Source: Buxus sempervirens (taxonomy: Eukaryota; Streptophyta; Magnoliopsida; Buxales; Buxaceae). Taken from it: DNA of 64,000 bases. A program made the translations under genes and the position numbers. The notes beneath the pieces were generated by a model, which was given only the letters and a program-made list of their open reading frames with translations, was not told where the DNA came from and made no database searches. The stretch is taken from positions 20,689,829 to 20,753,828 of the forward strand of contig OX387187.1 of the NCBI GenBank assembly GCA_947561395.2, in the 5' to 3' direction. Shown here piece after piece: positions 12,329-24,285 of this stretch. Positions within the stretch are counted from its first letter, which is position 1. Every line of letters starts with the position of its first letter.

Positions 12329-13454
12329 ACCTGTCAGGCGCCTATACAAAATCACAAATTCTGGGTTTTTCTTTGATTCGCAAAATTTCATTTTAAATCC
12401 AAATAACATCAAACTAATTCCTCAAATCACTTCTAAATCATATATTTTCAACCTCTAAACATGTTAGATCATTCAAAACACATCTAAACATAGATATACA
12501 ATAAATCTAAATCAAAACATACAGAAGATCAACACTTTAAGGCATGCTTGACAATTTTCATAAACCTCTTCCATGATCAATCAAACCCACGAATATTACT
12601 GTATAAAGTACATAGTTTTGCATCTCAATTCATCATACAATAATTCTAAATTAAACTTAATCGATTAAACTTAAAACCATATAACGATTAAACAAAACGG
12701 GGTGTTACTACTTGCCTTTTACAAGAATCCTGAGCTTCAAAACCTTGATCTTTCCTTCTCCTTTGTTCTTCTTCTTCAATCAAGCTCGCTCTCTCTCTAA
12801 CCCTCTTTCTCTAACCGTATGAGCCACTAAGAGAATGAGAAACCCTAATTTCTTTCTAACTCTCCCTTTTATACACACCCATTAGGAGTCCTATCTTATT
12901 TAGAAACTTCCTATTCTTTTTTTATTCTCTTTCTAATTATTTTCTCTCAAACCCAATACATAAGAAACTACTATTTTCCAAATTTTCGTGCTAATTAATT
13001 CTCATATTTTTAAATATTATCAAAACTCCCCAAAACTTCTCTTTTTCATCAACTTAAGGTTCCTAATTAATTATAATTACCAATATGCCCTTTTCTCACT
13101 TTTTATATCATAAATCAAGCTATTTAAATCTAAATTAAACCTAACTTTTGTCTAACTTAATCTCTCAAGTCTATTAATTATTTAATTAATCTATTTAATT
13201 ATTTAGCTAATTAGGAATTGACTGAAATACACTTTTTCTTTTATAAGTCAATATCTAACCGTTGGATCTCTTCCAAAATTTCCAGATTTATTCTCCCCAT
13301 TATTCTTAATTAATTATACATCTCGAATGGATGAAAGTACCCCAAATTATATTCTATATATATAATCTCCAATTTATTTCAATAAATTCACTAACTTTCC
13401 AACTATTCATATTTAATTCTTTTTATTTATTTACTCAAAATTCGGGGTTTCACA

Positions 13455-14390
13455 TAACCAGTTTATCTCCGATTTTGTTGTGCAGAGATTTTCAAGGTTT
13501 TTTCTTTCAAGCTTCTGCAAGATGCCTTGATAATGTATCATACTACACATATATTCTAAACACAAAAGGATTGCTCTTGTGGCCTTGATTTCTTAATCCT
13601 TCACTCTTTCTTTCAACATATTGGTAGGCTTATAAATCATCTCAATCAACTCCTCGTCCAAACTTTGCTGGAGGTAGCAGATCTATAATAAATTGGTATT
13701 TCTCTTGTTGGACTTTCCCTTTTTGAACTCTGCATTGGATACTTTCACTGCCATTGCAAAACATGAACCAAAGATATGATTCCATTTGTGCAAAGTTTCT
13801 CCATCTGAAATGTATAGAAATATATCTATCCAGGGAAAAAGAACATTAAAAAGAGCGAAGGATTTTCTTGGTTCAAATGAATAAATAGTCAGTCCATTTG
13901 CTGAAAGAATTAAATGACACTTCACTATAAATATTATATAGAAAAACCAGCCTCAAGAACATTCTTAGCAAGGATCATGGTCTCAACCCTATAAACCCTT
14001 AGCAGGAAATCGACAGCAAACAAAAAACCTATCTTGAAGAAGAGGATAGCTTAGAATACTAAATTTTAAAGGCAAATTGCATGTATTAAACCTCAAAAAG
14101 CTGCAGCTCATTAAAGTTAGTTCACAAAGTGATTGGAAAACCTGCATTTGAAAAAAATTGGGATGTACTTTAACAGGTTACCTTTTCACTTTTATGTTTT
14201 ATATGTCAAGCATGTCCTGTGTTCTACTTTCTGTAATTCCATATAGTTATTGCATGCTTCAACTTTGTGTTGGTTATTATTTGTGAGTGAATAATTCTCC
14301 ATTGTATTATGAGATAACCCATAGATGATTATTGACATACTGAAAACATTGCAAAGATTTCATTTACTCAATTCTTTTCTCTTTCTGCAG
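13455..14390 (+). other. Upstream region of the 14.4-kb gene (promoter and possible 5'-UTR intron)
   Basis: No coding exon is recognisable. A strong splice acceptor (TTTTCTCTTTCTGCAG) ends at 14390, just before the exon holding the start codon. An untranslated first exon probably lies in this stretch or further left. I could not place the transcription start. Confidence 0.35.
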
Positions 14391-16637
14391 GTAAAGCTTC
14401 CTTGATAAAATAAAAAATAAAACAGGATGAATTCACATACAAATATGGGTGAAGAATTGCTGTCATCTGAGAGATCTTTTGATCATGAAGATATTAAAAA
14501 ATGTCCATTTCTGAGGAACATGAATAAACCCACATGCTTTTCTTTGTCCTCTGCAGTGAATCTTTCGTTGCCTGTGAGTTATTATTTTTACTTGCATTTC
14601 CTGTCCTTTTCTTCTGAATATTTGTATGGAGTTAACCTTTTCAACGTCGTCGTTTATCACATCTAGATATTCATGAAGCTTCTATGATAAAAAAAAAGGA
14701 TCTTTATCTTTTTTTTTTTTGGAACTAAAAAGATCTTTATCTTATTTTCATTTCTTTAGGTACGTGGGGCCAAAGGCCCAATCTTTGAAGATGGTCCCAA
14801 TTTTAGTCTGGCATTTAAGCTCTTTCATGGAAAGGATGGGGTGGTCCCTCTTTCTGACTGTTCATATTCACTATGTGAGACTCTGGAGCTGGAGAGCAAC
14901 CCCATGTTCAATCCCTTGGCAGCAAAAGCTGCCTCCATTGGTCTGTCAGTTTTTGGGCCTGGTGGACCCTTCAGCTTTGATTTCTTTTCTGAGAAGTGGA
15001 AGCAGCAGAATAAGAAATCCAAATCATCTGGCAAGAAAGATTATTCACAGGTAGATGAACTTAATTATCTCAAAGATAGAAGTAATAGAAAATATTGCTG
15101 CTGCAAAAATTATAACCTAGTCTTTTACCAAGCATCTGAAATAGTTTTCCTTTTGAACCCAACCTGTGCTCTTGATTTCCAATAACATACTAATAGTTGG
15201 AGATTGTGTGTATTTATTATCCATAAACTCTATATAGCTTTTTGACACAGCTGTAGTGATTTCAGCAACAAAGCATATGTGCCGTGTGCTAATATCATGT
15301 CCGGGAATATCATTTGATTTCCCGATTACTAGTCCTAATAGAAATTAACAAAAGCTACAAAAAATTAAGGGTTTTGACACAAGATGTCTTTAAGTAGCAA
15401 GTGTAGCCACCTGGTTTACTAGGATAAAGGATCTGGATTCACTATATGATCATTCCCATTAAAGAAATCCAGTGCACCAAGTCATTCCCATTAAAAAAAT
15501 ATTTTCCCGTTTGATTTGGTCGTGTTCTTTTTATAGCAGAAAGTTACCATGAGAACTCTGAAGCATGAAAACCAGATGGTGAAAATGATTCAATCACATC
15601 GATATTTGTTGTACAGGTTCTTGTAGGTAGATATTCTTAAAGAATACACGTTTTCTTCACTAAGTTAATTGATTCTCCTAAGTTTGTCGGAATATTATGG
15701 ATCAGACTAGTCTTTGTTGTTGGAATCCGTAATTCTCTTATCCTTAGATCTGTTTATTTTCCAGATCAAAAAAATGAAATGACCACTTTCCCTAAGTTGC
15801 TTCAATTTGTGATTCATTAAATCATAATACAATATGCATTCTTGAATAAAAGGATTAACAAAAATGGAAGTCTCTCATGAGTTTCTATGGTAGGGAGTCT
15901 AAATCATGAGTAAACTCGAAATTCAAGTGTGACAATTCAACTTGGCTAAGTTTCAAGTTCCATTACATTATTTGTTGCCTCTGATATTTCAGGGAGGAGA
16001 TAAATCTGCCCATGAGGCAACAGGCCGTGAGTGGTTAGAAACCGGAAATTGCCCTATTGCAAAGTCCTACAGAGCCGTGAGCCATGTTCTGCCACTTGTT
16101 GCAAAGGCTCTTCAGCCCCCACCAGGAGTGAAGTTTAAATGCCCACCTGCTGTAGTTGCTGCTCGAGCTGCCCTGGCGAGGACTGCCCTTGTAAAGACCC
16201 TTCGCCCACAACCATTAACTTCAAAGATGATGGTGATTGCTGTCTTGGGAATGGCAGCCAATGTACCCCTAGGTGTATGGAGAGAGCATACTCAGAAGTT
16301 CTCGTTATCCTGGTTTGTGGCCGTCCATGCAGCTGTACCTTTTATAGCAATGCTTAGGAAGTCTGTATTGATGCCCAAGACAGCCATGGCCTTCACAATT
16401 GCCGCCTCAGTCCTTGGACAGGTCATTGGCTCCAGAGCAGAGCGTCTCCGACTGAAAGCAGCAGCTCAAAGGACAGGAGTGATAGAACAAAAAATCATGC
16501 CATCCCTTGAAGGATATAGTCCAATCTACAGTGGTTGTACTGAAGGTGGGCATTGTGGTGGTGAGGAAATGAAATGGGATCCTCTTTCTCTGAAGGCTCC
16601 TAGAATGGCATCTTCCTCTGCCAGAGTTTGTTTCTAA
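14391..16637 (+). CDS. Conserved plant protein of unknown function, three coding exons, predicted membrane protein
   Basis: Coding exons are 14427-14573, 14760-15050 and 15993-16637 (stop included). Both introns (186 and 942 bp) are GT-AG and phase 0, and the reading frame runs through without a stop, giving 360 residues. The 36 bases from 14391 are the end of the 5' UTR, after a CTGCAG acceptor. Residues 1-49 are polar and contain KKCPFLRN. Exon 2 holds VRGAKGPIFEDGPNF and a Ser/Lys-rich end. Exon 3 opens with GGDKSAHEATGREW, followed by an Arg/Ala-rich stretch and three hydrophobic segments (about 225-242, 250-268, 275-293), then a polar tail with GCTEGGHCGG. There is no obvious signal or plastid transit peptide. 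It looks like a conserved plant family, but I cannot name a biochemical role. It is the only intact host gene in the window. Confidence 0.85.
14574..14759 (+). other. Intron 1 of the 360-residue gene
   Basis: Donor CCT|GTGAGT at 14574 and acceptor TTTCTTTAG|GTACG ending at 14759. It is phase 0, 186 bp and T-rich, and joins residues LSLP to VRGAKG. Confidence 0.85.
15051..15992 (+). other. Intron 2 of the 360-residue gene
   Basis: Donor TTCACAG|GTAGAT at 15051 and acceptor CTGATATTTCAG|GGAGG ending at 15992. It is phase 0 and 942 bp, and joins KKDYSQ to GGDKSAH. The in-frame ATG at 15942 lies inside this intron and is not the protein start. Confidence 0.85.
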
Positions 16638-17025
16638 CACACCGGCATTATCCAAAGTGCAAAACAAAATGGCAAACGACCAAGGCCGAAAGAAAGGTAC
16701 TCAATGCTATTAGCATTTATTATGTGTGATTAATGCTATCTGATAAATGATGTGTGATTAATTTCATAAACTGCGCAAAGCTGGTGACTATGAAATGGTT
16801 CACTCTGAATGTATTGCTGTAAGAGCAGACCTTTCTTATCCTCAGCCGTTCTTTCTCCCAAGCACAATCAATGGGTTGCTAAACCCATAACACAACCCCG
16901 CGCCCCCGCCCCCTCATCTCATAATATCAAGTTGTCAACTACTAATAATCCATTTTCCTCTTTTATAACTTTAAACTTGTCTTCTTTCTATTGCTTGAAG
17001 CTCCATTGAATGATAAATAAAGCTA
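16638..17025 (+). other. Probable 3' UTR with AATAAA signal
   Basis: The stretch after the stop codon is AT-rich and non-coding. An AATAAA lies at 17016-17021, about 380 bp downstream, a plausible distance for a plant 3' UTR. The cleavage site itself cannot be read from sequence. Confidence 0.4.
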
Positions 17026-18667
17026 ATTAATTATACTTATTTAGTTTGCCTATCACCATACATAAAATCCATAATGATTCTATGCTTCTTTATACAATTT
17101 ATTAAATGCTTTAGTAAAAAACTTCACAATTGATACCTTTTCTTAATTACTCTGAACATATCTTAACATCATCTTGTAGATTTTGTTTATCTTGATTAAC
17201 AAGTTTAATTATACTTTAATCCCATCTAAGTAGAAATAAAATTTCAGAATATTAGAATCTTTCTTTCTTTTTAGAATTGCATCCTTGAAATTCAAATTTT
17301 TATACTACTATGCATAGAAATATTCCATAAGTAATCAATCCTACAAGCACCATCTTTACCGTGTAATCAATAATGTCATGCTAGGATTCCAAACATAATA
17401 ATATATCTCTGTTATTAATGAATATTTACATATATAGACAGATGGGGTATAAGGGATCTTGGAAGATGACTGCAGCTTCCATTTATCCCCAAACAGAAAT
17501 CAAAGCAGATTTATCCGCTCTCATGTGCAAAGACGAATTGAAATTCAACATATATAAAATAATACCAAGATCCTACACTTTGGAACCAAAACCAAATAAA
17601 AAATAGGGCTTTTTGCATTCATACCCTTAAATTGTGATATATTTTCATATGTATCCTCTTGTTTTAGTATTTGTATTTATACTCCATTTAGTATAATTAT
17701 TGTAGTTTTATCATTGAGCAAGTTAATATCAATGGCTTAAAGTCTACCCCAAAGCCATGTACCGTTATTAATTCTCATATACCTTAGCATTTGCAAAATA
17801 TAGGAGGTATGAGCAAATACTCAATAGGCTTCACTCCCAATAAGAACTTGTAGAATATAGATTCTCACAATCATAAATAGCAAAATAAATGTAATGGTGC
17901 ACTAGCATGAACAAGAATCTATGCAATAATGATGACCTAATATAACTAAATGAAACCTGAAATGCATGAACATCATAACATGGTATATGACAACACATCA
18001 AAATCCGTAACATCATATGTAAACAATATGCAAAGCATGCAATGAGTGTGTAACCCACTATAGAGTCCACCTTCAACCATTTGTGACGTTGCAACAATCT
18101 AAGTCCATCACCTCACTACTTGCAGCCTGCCATTTATTGCAAATGTAAATTCCATTTAAGAGATGCTCGATGATTATAGACTCTCAATATATGGTCCTTC
18201 CTCCATTGGAAATGCAAATTCCCTTTTCAATATTTTGTGTGTAAATCATAGTTTTACAGGTTTTCAATTGATCGGAGTACAATGTCTAGCTACTATTTTT
18301 TGGAATGGAGAATACATTTACGGATATTCACATCATACATATAGTAGTACGATTGTCAAACAAAACTAAGTCTCAACTAAAATTGTGTAATTTACTGAAT
18401 TTTAAGTCTGAAGTTCAGAATTTATCCATATACCATAAGCTAGGTCTTGGATATCCTGGATATCCTCACTATGACATGCAGGGATAAAAAATATCAAATA
18501 TCTGGATATTAGTAATTGTTCGGTGTACCCCTCACACCTCACCCAATACATAGAGTTGTTGATGGTTCTTGGGTTCCAACCCTCACATCTCAATTTCCTA
18601 TAGATACAATGCAATATGAATGATTTAATGCAATTCAATTCCAAATGCACACTTTAATATGGTTCAA
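17026..18667. other. Intergenic stretch, no gene seen
   Basis: AT-rich DNA with only short chance open frames. I see no family signatures, repeats or RNA genes. Confidence 0.55.
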
Positions 18668-18862
18668 CAACGACCACCTATTGAGGGCGCCACCTGCTCT
18701 AGTGGTAAAGACTCTCCTGGTAATGGGGGAGGTGATGGGACCACCCTCATCAAAAGTCTGCGTGAGTCCCGGCTATGTGCCGGCCCCCCTAACCCCAACC
18801 TGATTCCCACCAAATAAAAAATAAAAAAAATAAAATAAAAGAAAAGCAACGACCATCTATTG
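18668..18862 (+). mobile_element. SINE with 16-bp target duplication
   Basis: The body is 18684-18846 (163 bp). It opens AGGGCGCCACCTGCTCTAG, with an A-box-like CTCTAGTGGTAAAGA, and ends in an A-rich tail made of AAATAAA units. It is flanked by CAACGACCACCTATTG (18668-18683) and CAACGACCATCTATTG (18847-18862), a target duplication with one mismatch. A short GC-rich body, A-rich tail and long direct repeats are the marks of a plant tRNA-derived SINE moved by LINE machinery. The B box is degenerate, so it is probably not transcribed today. Confidence 0.8.
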
Positions 18863-19567
18863 CTTTAATCAATTTAGGAATGAAACCATCAAAGCAATTC
18901 AAATAATCATGATGAATCCAACAACCCAGAATTAAATGTATTTAGCTATATTGGCAACAATAAAGTTAGTTAAATTTATCAAAACTGCATTTTATAGAAT
19001 CTGAGTTCATAGATTAATCGACTATGTATCTCCGATTAATGGTAAATCACCAATTAGCCACATTAATTAAATATAACATGCACCAATTAAGATTTTCTAG
19101 GGTGTAGACAGTCACCCAAGGACCGTTTTGTTGATTCGATTATTTGCCTATTTTATCCCTTCTTCTATTGTCAAACATGTTTGGGCTTTTAGAAATTGGC
19201 CGGGTTGGACTGGCTCGATTCTAAGCTTAGCCCAAAAAAAGTTTAAATTTGATGTGGGTATGTAACGTAAGCCCCGTGGAAGGCCTATAGTCGTTGCTGT
19301 ACGGGTCGAAGCTCAAAATGAAATGGGGGGTTGGTTCAGCCTAGAAACCCTCCTTGGGTCAAAAGGTCAGAATCCGAGACGGTTCGGCCCATTATCTGGG
19401 CAAATCTCGCTTAGTTTTGATTGTGCTAGCCTGACTGTTACATTTTGATACACAGAAGGACATGCTCACCTATAGAGCATGATCACCATGATCATTGTAA
19501 TTATGATCTTTTCTTTGGGTATGAGGATACCACATAAATATTACAGGTATTGCTTTTTTTTTATGAG
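18863..19567. other. Intergenic stretch with a GC-richer, unclassified segment
   Basis: About 19180-19440 is GC-richer (GGCCGGGTTGGACTGG, AAGCCCCGTGGAAGG) than its surroundings and may be an old repeat fragment. I could not find ends or a family. The rest is plain AT-rich sequence. Confidence 0.4.
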
Positions 19568-19975
19568 AAATTTACATTTAATTCTCTTCTAGTTTCTGAC
19601 ATCTATAGATCGCTATCCTGAGGTTTATGAAATGATACTTACCTTTCTTATGTTTTTGTTGTCTACTTTCTATCCCTTCCTCTTTTACAAATTTTATTTA
19701 AAATTTGAATATGTTTTGATGAATTTACCCTTCTTTTAAGTACAAAAAGTGTGAGGTTTTGAGATTTTTATAATAAAAATAAAATTTTATAGGTTTAAAA
19801 ATTTTAATAATCAATTTAAAAATCATGGATGGTTTTTTTATTAAAATTTTCTTGTTTCAAATGAAAAATTGATAAAGGATAAAATAGTCAAATCTGACAA
19901 AGGAGGTATCTTTCAAAAACCTTAGGGGAGGTATTTGTAGTTGTCAGAAACGATAAGGGATGTAAGTATAATTTA
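19568..19975. mobile_element. MITE-like element with imperfect terminal inverted repeats
   Basis: The left end (AAATTTACATTTAATTC, then AGTTTCTGACATCTATAGAT, then CCTGAGGTTT) matches the reverse complement of the right end (AAATTATACTTACATCCC, then CGTTTCTGACAACTACAAAT, then CCCTAAGGTTT) over about 55 bp with many changes. There is no coding content between the ends. The superfamily is not determined. Confidence 0.55.
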
Positions 19976-20173
19976 TTCTTTTTTGTTTTAAAGTTGTATA
20001 GCCATACAAAAGTTTTCAAAGTTAAGATGGCCGAGACTTTTGTGTATATGTTTGGAAAATGATTTTCAAAATTTTCGTGTGATGTGTGTCAAGTAGGAGA
20101 GTGTTGTGGATATCTCCATACTGGAGACTCAAATTGACACAATGCCATATGGACACATCTAGTTTTGCTTTCC

Positions 20174-20720
20174 TAAGACTGTGTTTGGAACCTTGGATTC
20201 CTGGAGAAAAAAAAAAGAAAAGGAAATGCTGAAATCTTCTGTTCTCTTGGAATGAAAATAAGTGATTTTAAGAAAAATTTCCTCTTTCTTTGGAATGAAA
20301 AAATTTTCTCTGAAACTTTGTCAAAAAATTTCCTTTTTCTTTGAAGGTAAAAAATTTTCTCCTAAAAGATAGAGATTTTGAAAAAAAAAAAGGAAAATCC
20401 ATTATCAACCACCACTACTGACACTACGTGCCTGCCCCACCATCACTATTGACCACTATAAAAAACCCCACTTCCACTGCTACAACCTCACCACCATCAC
20501 CACTTGCCACCAACCACCAGCCACCACCCGACCACCACCAATCACTCCCTGCATATTAAAATATATATTTTTTTCTTCTTATTTCTCATCTCATCCAAAC
20601 AGTGGAAAAGAAAAGAAAACCATTAATTTCTCATCTATTATTTTCTTTTTATTTTTTTTTTCCTTCTTTTTTGGTTTCTTTTCTTTTGTTCTCAAATCCA
20701 AGGCTCCAAACATAGCCTAA
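20174..20720. mobile_element. Tourist-like MITE with TAA target duplication
   Basis: The element is 20177-20717, flanked on both sides by TAA. The left end GACTGTGTTTGGAACCTTGG is matched by the right end, whose reverse complement is GGCTATGTTTGGAGCCTTGG. TAA duplications and GTTTGG-type ends fit PIF/Harbinger-related MITEs. The core (about 20400-20550) is rich in CCACCA-type trinucleotides, which gives chance open frames but no gene. Confidence 0.7.
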
Positions 20721-22480
20721 ATAAACTGGGAAAAGGGTTATGGTAGCATACCCCTGAAAGTAGATTAGATAGATTATCTTAATTGTTATCTAATCTTATT
20801 GATAGTGGGATAGACAAATTAGAAATTCTAGTTGCAATGGGATAAGTCCTGATGATTTAATATAAAGAAGAAGCCTAAATGCCATCTACCTTGCTCATCC
20901 GATTAAGAAGTAAACTAGAACTTTCCTATATATCATTTCTTTTCTTTTATTCTCTCTATTTTCTGCGAGAGGTCTAGAAGTGTGGATTTTATGCAATTAA
21001 TGGATTTTACAAATCATCTTCAACAAAGAATGCTTAATTGTATTGGCTACAGGTATGTAGATTATTTTATATCAATATTAAATTGTTATTATTGCTTGAA
21101 TATATGCTACGTATTTATTTATTTATTTTGGATAAAAAACTATGTGATCTAGAATTGATAAATAGTATATATGGAGAAGTAGAAGCTATCCATCACATGA
21201 AAATTACTTAATTGCTGCAATAGATAACTATGCTCAAATTGTCAACCCAAACAAACCTACCTCCAATCAATAAAACTAATTATTAATTTGTAAAATTTTG
21301 AGATTGTATCATTTACGGCAGGAATTTCTGTAACATGAGTTTGTGGGCCCCATAAATAAATAATACTTTTAACTTGTGGAGCAGATGAGTCATGTATCTG
21401 GTGCTGTAGAGGAATAAAACTCTCATGGGTTTATCTAACAGGTGTAAAAATAAATAAAAAATCCATAGATGGTAAAGAAAGAATAAAAGTTAGATAGAAG
21501 GGAAATTGATTGATATGGACTGTCGGTGCAAAGTAAGCCAACCATTCTAGAGATCTAACGAACATGTACGAGACATGCACATGCTGCAGTTGCTTTGAAG
21601 ATTTCGCGCGGTCAAAGCCTGTCGTCCATTGCCTAACTGTATCCAAAGGACACTCTCGCCGACTGCACATGGCCCACGTCTAACTACCCTTGACAAACGA
21701 CTTCGTTTTTTTTTCCTTTTTTTTTTTTTTTTTTGTTTTTTGTTTTTGACAAACGACTGCGTGGTCGCTTTCTTAAAGGTTTTTTTGGTTTAATGATGGG
21801 GAAAATCATGAACAAGGGTCACTTTTATAAAAACAATCTATCAAAAAAAAAAAAACTTATTTTCATAAAAGGGTCATTTTTTTTGAAAAAATTGAACTGG
21901 AAAATCACTTTATCATATAATAACTACATGAGATATGAGCATAACCTACTTAAGATATGAACGCATTCCACATAGGAAAGCATATAACTATATGAGATAT
22001 GAGCATAACCTACTTAGGATATGAGCGCATCTCATATAGGGAAGCTCGTATCCTGCATACAATGCTGCAATAACAGTAAAGTGACATTATTTTTGAAAAT
22101 AATCTTGTAGATCAAAAAAAAAAAATTTTTTTTAAAGTGACCTTTTTTTAGAAAACAAGATTTTCGATCAACTATTCCTATAAATATAGGAGAAAAGTGA
22201 CGGTGAAAAATATATTTTTGATGTACTAATCTAATAAATGCTGGTTAAAAAGTAGGGAAAATTATTGAAAAGAGTGCCTTTTTCTAAGCTATTGCTAAAA
22301 TACATGCCAAGAAAGATCTTATTGGCAAAAAGAATGTGCCTTAATCCTTATTCATAATTTTCCCTTAATAAAATCAATGGTACTTCTTAAATTCAATAAC
22401 GAGTTTGTACGCAGGGATCTGATGACTTGAAAAATGAGTGAATAACTCATTTCCTTCTTTTTTTTTTTTTTTTTTCCTCT
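20721..22480. other. Intergenic stretch with small repeats
   Basis: No gene is seen. A duplication of about 66 bp (GAGATATGAGCATAACCTAC at about 21930 and 21992) lies at 21920-22045. A short inverted pair GGGAAAATTATTGAA / TTCATAATTTTCCC bounds about 22254-22364 and may be a tiny MITE. Long poly-T or poly-A runs occur at about 21705-21735, 21841-21853 and 22455-22476. Confidence 0.45.
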
Positions 22481-22489
22481 TTTTGCAGA

Positions 22490-23930
22490 TACAGATACTT
22501 ACCTACCGGGCATATAGCTAGTAACAACAAGCGCACACATCCACTTACCTTTGGTGGGAAGCGTGGCTTGCTGGCACATAGCCAGTAACAACGTTGTTTC
22601 CACCTTTTCTGGCTTTGGGACGCGTGTATAAGCCGGCATGCTAGCATTTATGCCGATGCAACTAGTCGGAAACTTTGACCTTGGCACCGATTGCGTGTAG
22701 AACTGAATGGATTGTGGTTCAGATATGATTGGTCACCTATAGATGAAGAGACTTCTAATCGTCCTCCAAGGTTATCTCACCCAATTTATGTCAATGGAAT
22801 GGCCATGAGCCATAGCAAGTGACGGCCACATTAGTGGTGGCCTTTTGATGTAAAATTGTAGGAATTGTGGATTGTGGGGTGACGGTCACTCCAAAGGCAA
22901 ATGGGAATAAAAAGTGATAAAAGATAAAAAGAAAACCAATAATACCTTGGTACTTTCCGCATTTTTCCCTATAACCGTAATTGGAGTGTAGAGAGAGGAG
23001 ATTAGGGATGGCCTTGATGATCAACGGTTCTGGGATGCACATAATGACTATTTCTAACCTTGTCGTAAGGAGCAAGGAAAACTGTCCTTAGCATTGGTTA
23101 AAGGAGTAAGGAAGATTGTTTCTAGTTGTCGTTAGAGTAAGAAAGATCTTCATTGACCTTGATAGTAAACAGTAAGGATGATTTCCATGTGTTGTTGTGA
23201 CAAGAAGCAACAAGGAGGATATGCTACTTTATATCATGAGGATAGCATGATAGTAGGGAGGACTAAGAAGACCATATAGCTAAGTTGTGTTGTGTTGTGT
23301 TGATCGAGAGATGATCTTTTCTTACCTTCAAGCCCCCTTTTTATAGGCTTTTTGCTTGATTGAGAAGTTTCCTAACCAATCCCACTCTCTGAATTGGTTA
23401 GATATTTGGGACTCCACTTTGCATAATTAGTTGATAAGATTCCCAACTAAATCCACTTCTATGATTGATTGGGAAACCCCCCAACCGATTCCATTAATGG
23501 GGGTTTCTAAACGGACCATACTCTCTTTTTTTAGAGAGTCCCTTGCCACGTGGGCCAAATGGCCATGATTTGTCAAAAGGGATCATGGCCGAATGGCCAT
23601 GATTCAGCAAGAGAACTTATGGCCGAATGGCCATGATTTATCAAAACAATTTATGGCCGTTAGATGGCTGGTCGTATCTAAACCGCAATCCATTTTATTT
23701 TACACGCAATCTACGTTGGGGTTGAAGTTTTTGACTCGTTGCATTGTCATAGATGCTGGCATGCCTGGGCATACAGACGTCCTAGAGTCAGAAAATGTGG
23801 AAATAAACGCACGCACACATCCACTTACCTCTAGCAACAGTAACAACACACATACACATTCACTTATCTCCGATGAGAAGTGTGGCAACAGAGGGACAGC
23901 AAGGTGCAAGTGGCGCCAGCAACTCAAACA
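22490..23930. mobile_element. Composite repeat: inverted arms with an extra direct repeat outside them
   Basis: 22590-22731 and 23667-23810 are imperfect reverse complements. Shared phrases are GATTGCGTGTA, then ATGGATTG with GGTT and AGATA, and GGCATGC with CCAC...TTTTCTG further out. Beyond them, CACACATCCACTTACCT occurs in the same direction on both sides (about 22532 and 23815). This could be a long-TIR Mutator-like element with rearranged ends. No transposase or certain target duplication is visible. Confidence 0.45.
23555..23660. repeat. Short tandem repeats of ATGGCCATGATT type
   Basis: The phrase GGCCGAATGGCCATGATT or a variant occurs three times at a spacing of about 35 bp. TGGCCA within it is palindromic. 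It sits just inside the right inverted arm of the composite repeat. Confidence 0.65.
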
Positions 23931-24285
23931 GCGACCTATGTCTTACCTGGGTAGGATTGTCGAGCATTAATTCCCTATAATGAGGTGGGGAATGGAACCC
24001 AAGTTTTGGCTTTGACAAGCACAAGACCTTACCAAGGGCCCAGGTGGCACCCTATACTCATTTGGTTCTCGTGTGTTATCACATGCACAATTAGGCTCAC
24101 GGAACAAGTGGTGTAATTTGTAAACTTCATGATTCCATGCTTTCGTGGATTCTAATATTGAGTTTCACATCATTTGTAGTCATCACGTCTTATCACATAT
24201 CTTGGATCGCCAGCCCATATCTTGGCAACATACGAAAGGTTACGTGTGACCGGAGATAGGGAGAATTGGTTTTTAGTGAAACTTT

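Larger units (their letters stand above)
7096..13454 (-). mobile_element. Solo LTR of a long-LTR (gypsy-like) retrotransposon, interrupted by a palindrome
   Basis: The segment begins TGTAACGCCCCGAA and ends TTCGGGGTTTCACA, the two ends of one LTR. It is flanked by CAACC (7091-7095) and TAACC (13455-13459), a 5-bp target duplication with one mismatch. Read on the minus strand it starts TGTGAAACCCCGAA, and a TATA box is near 12870 (TATAAAAGGGA on minus), so the LTR points left. Subtracting the palindrome (8864-12328) leaves about 2.9 kb, close to the other two solo LTRs of this family in the window (47811-50844, 59416-61773). No internal gag or pol is present. The long LTR suggests a chromovirus such as Tekay, but that is inference from length and ends only. 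Confidence 0.8.

Noticed and set aside
7096-13454. A complete LTR retrotransposon with LTRs formed by the two arms
   Set aside because: The arms are inverted, not direct; there is no gag, pol, primer site or polypurine tract, and the terminal motifs are those of a single LTR.
15942-15992. ATG at 15942 as the start of a shorter 231-residue protein
   Set aside because: It lies in intron 2; the acceptor at 15991-15992 and the phase-0 continuity of exons 1-3 give a better model.
20400-20560. CCACCA repeats as a Pro/His/Thr-rich coding exon
   Set aside because: They lie inside the Tourist-like MITE with defined ends and TAA duplication, with no open frame of useful length.
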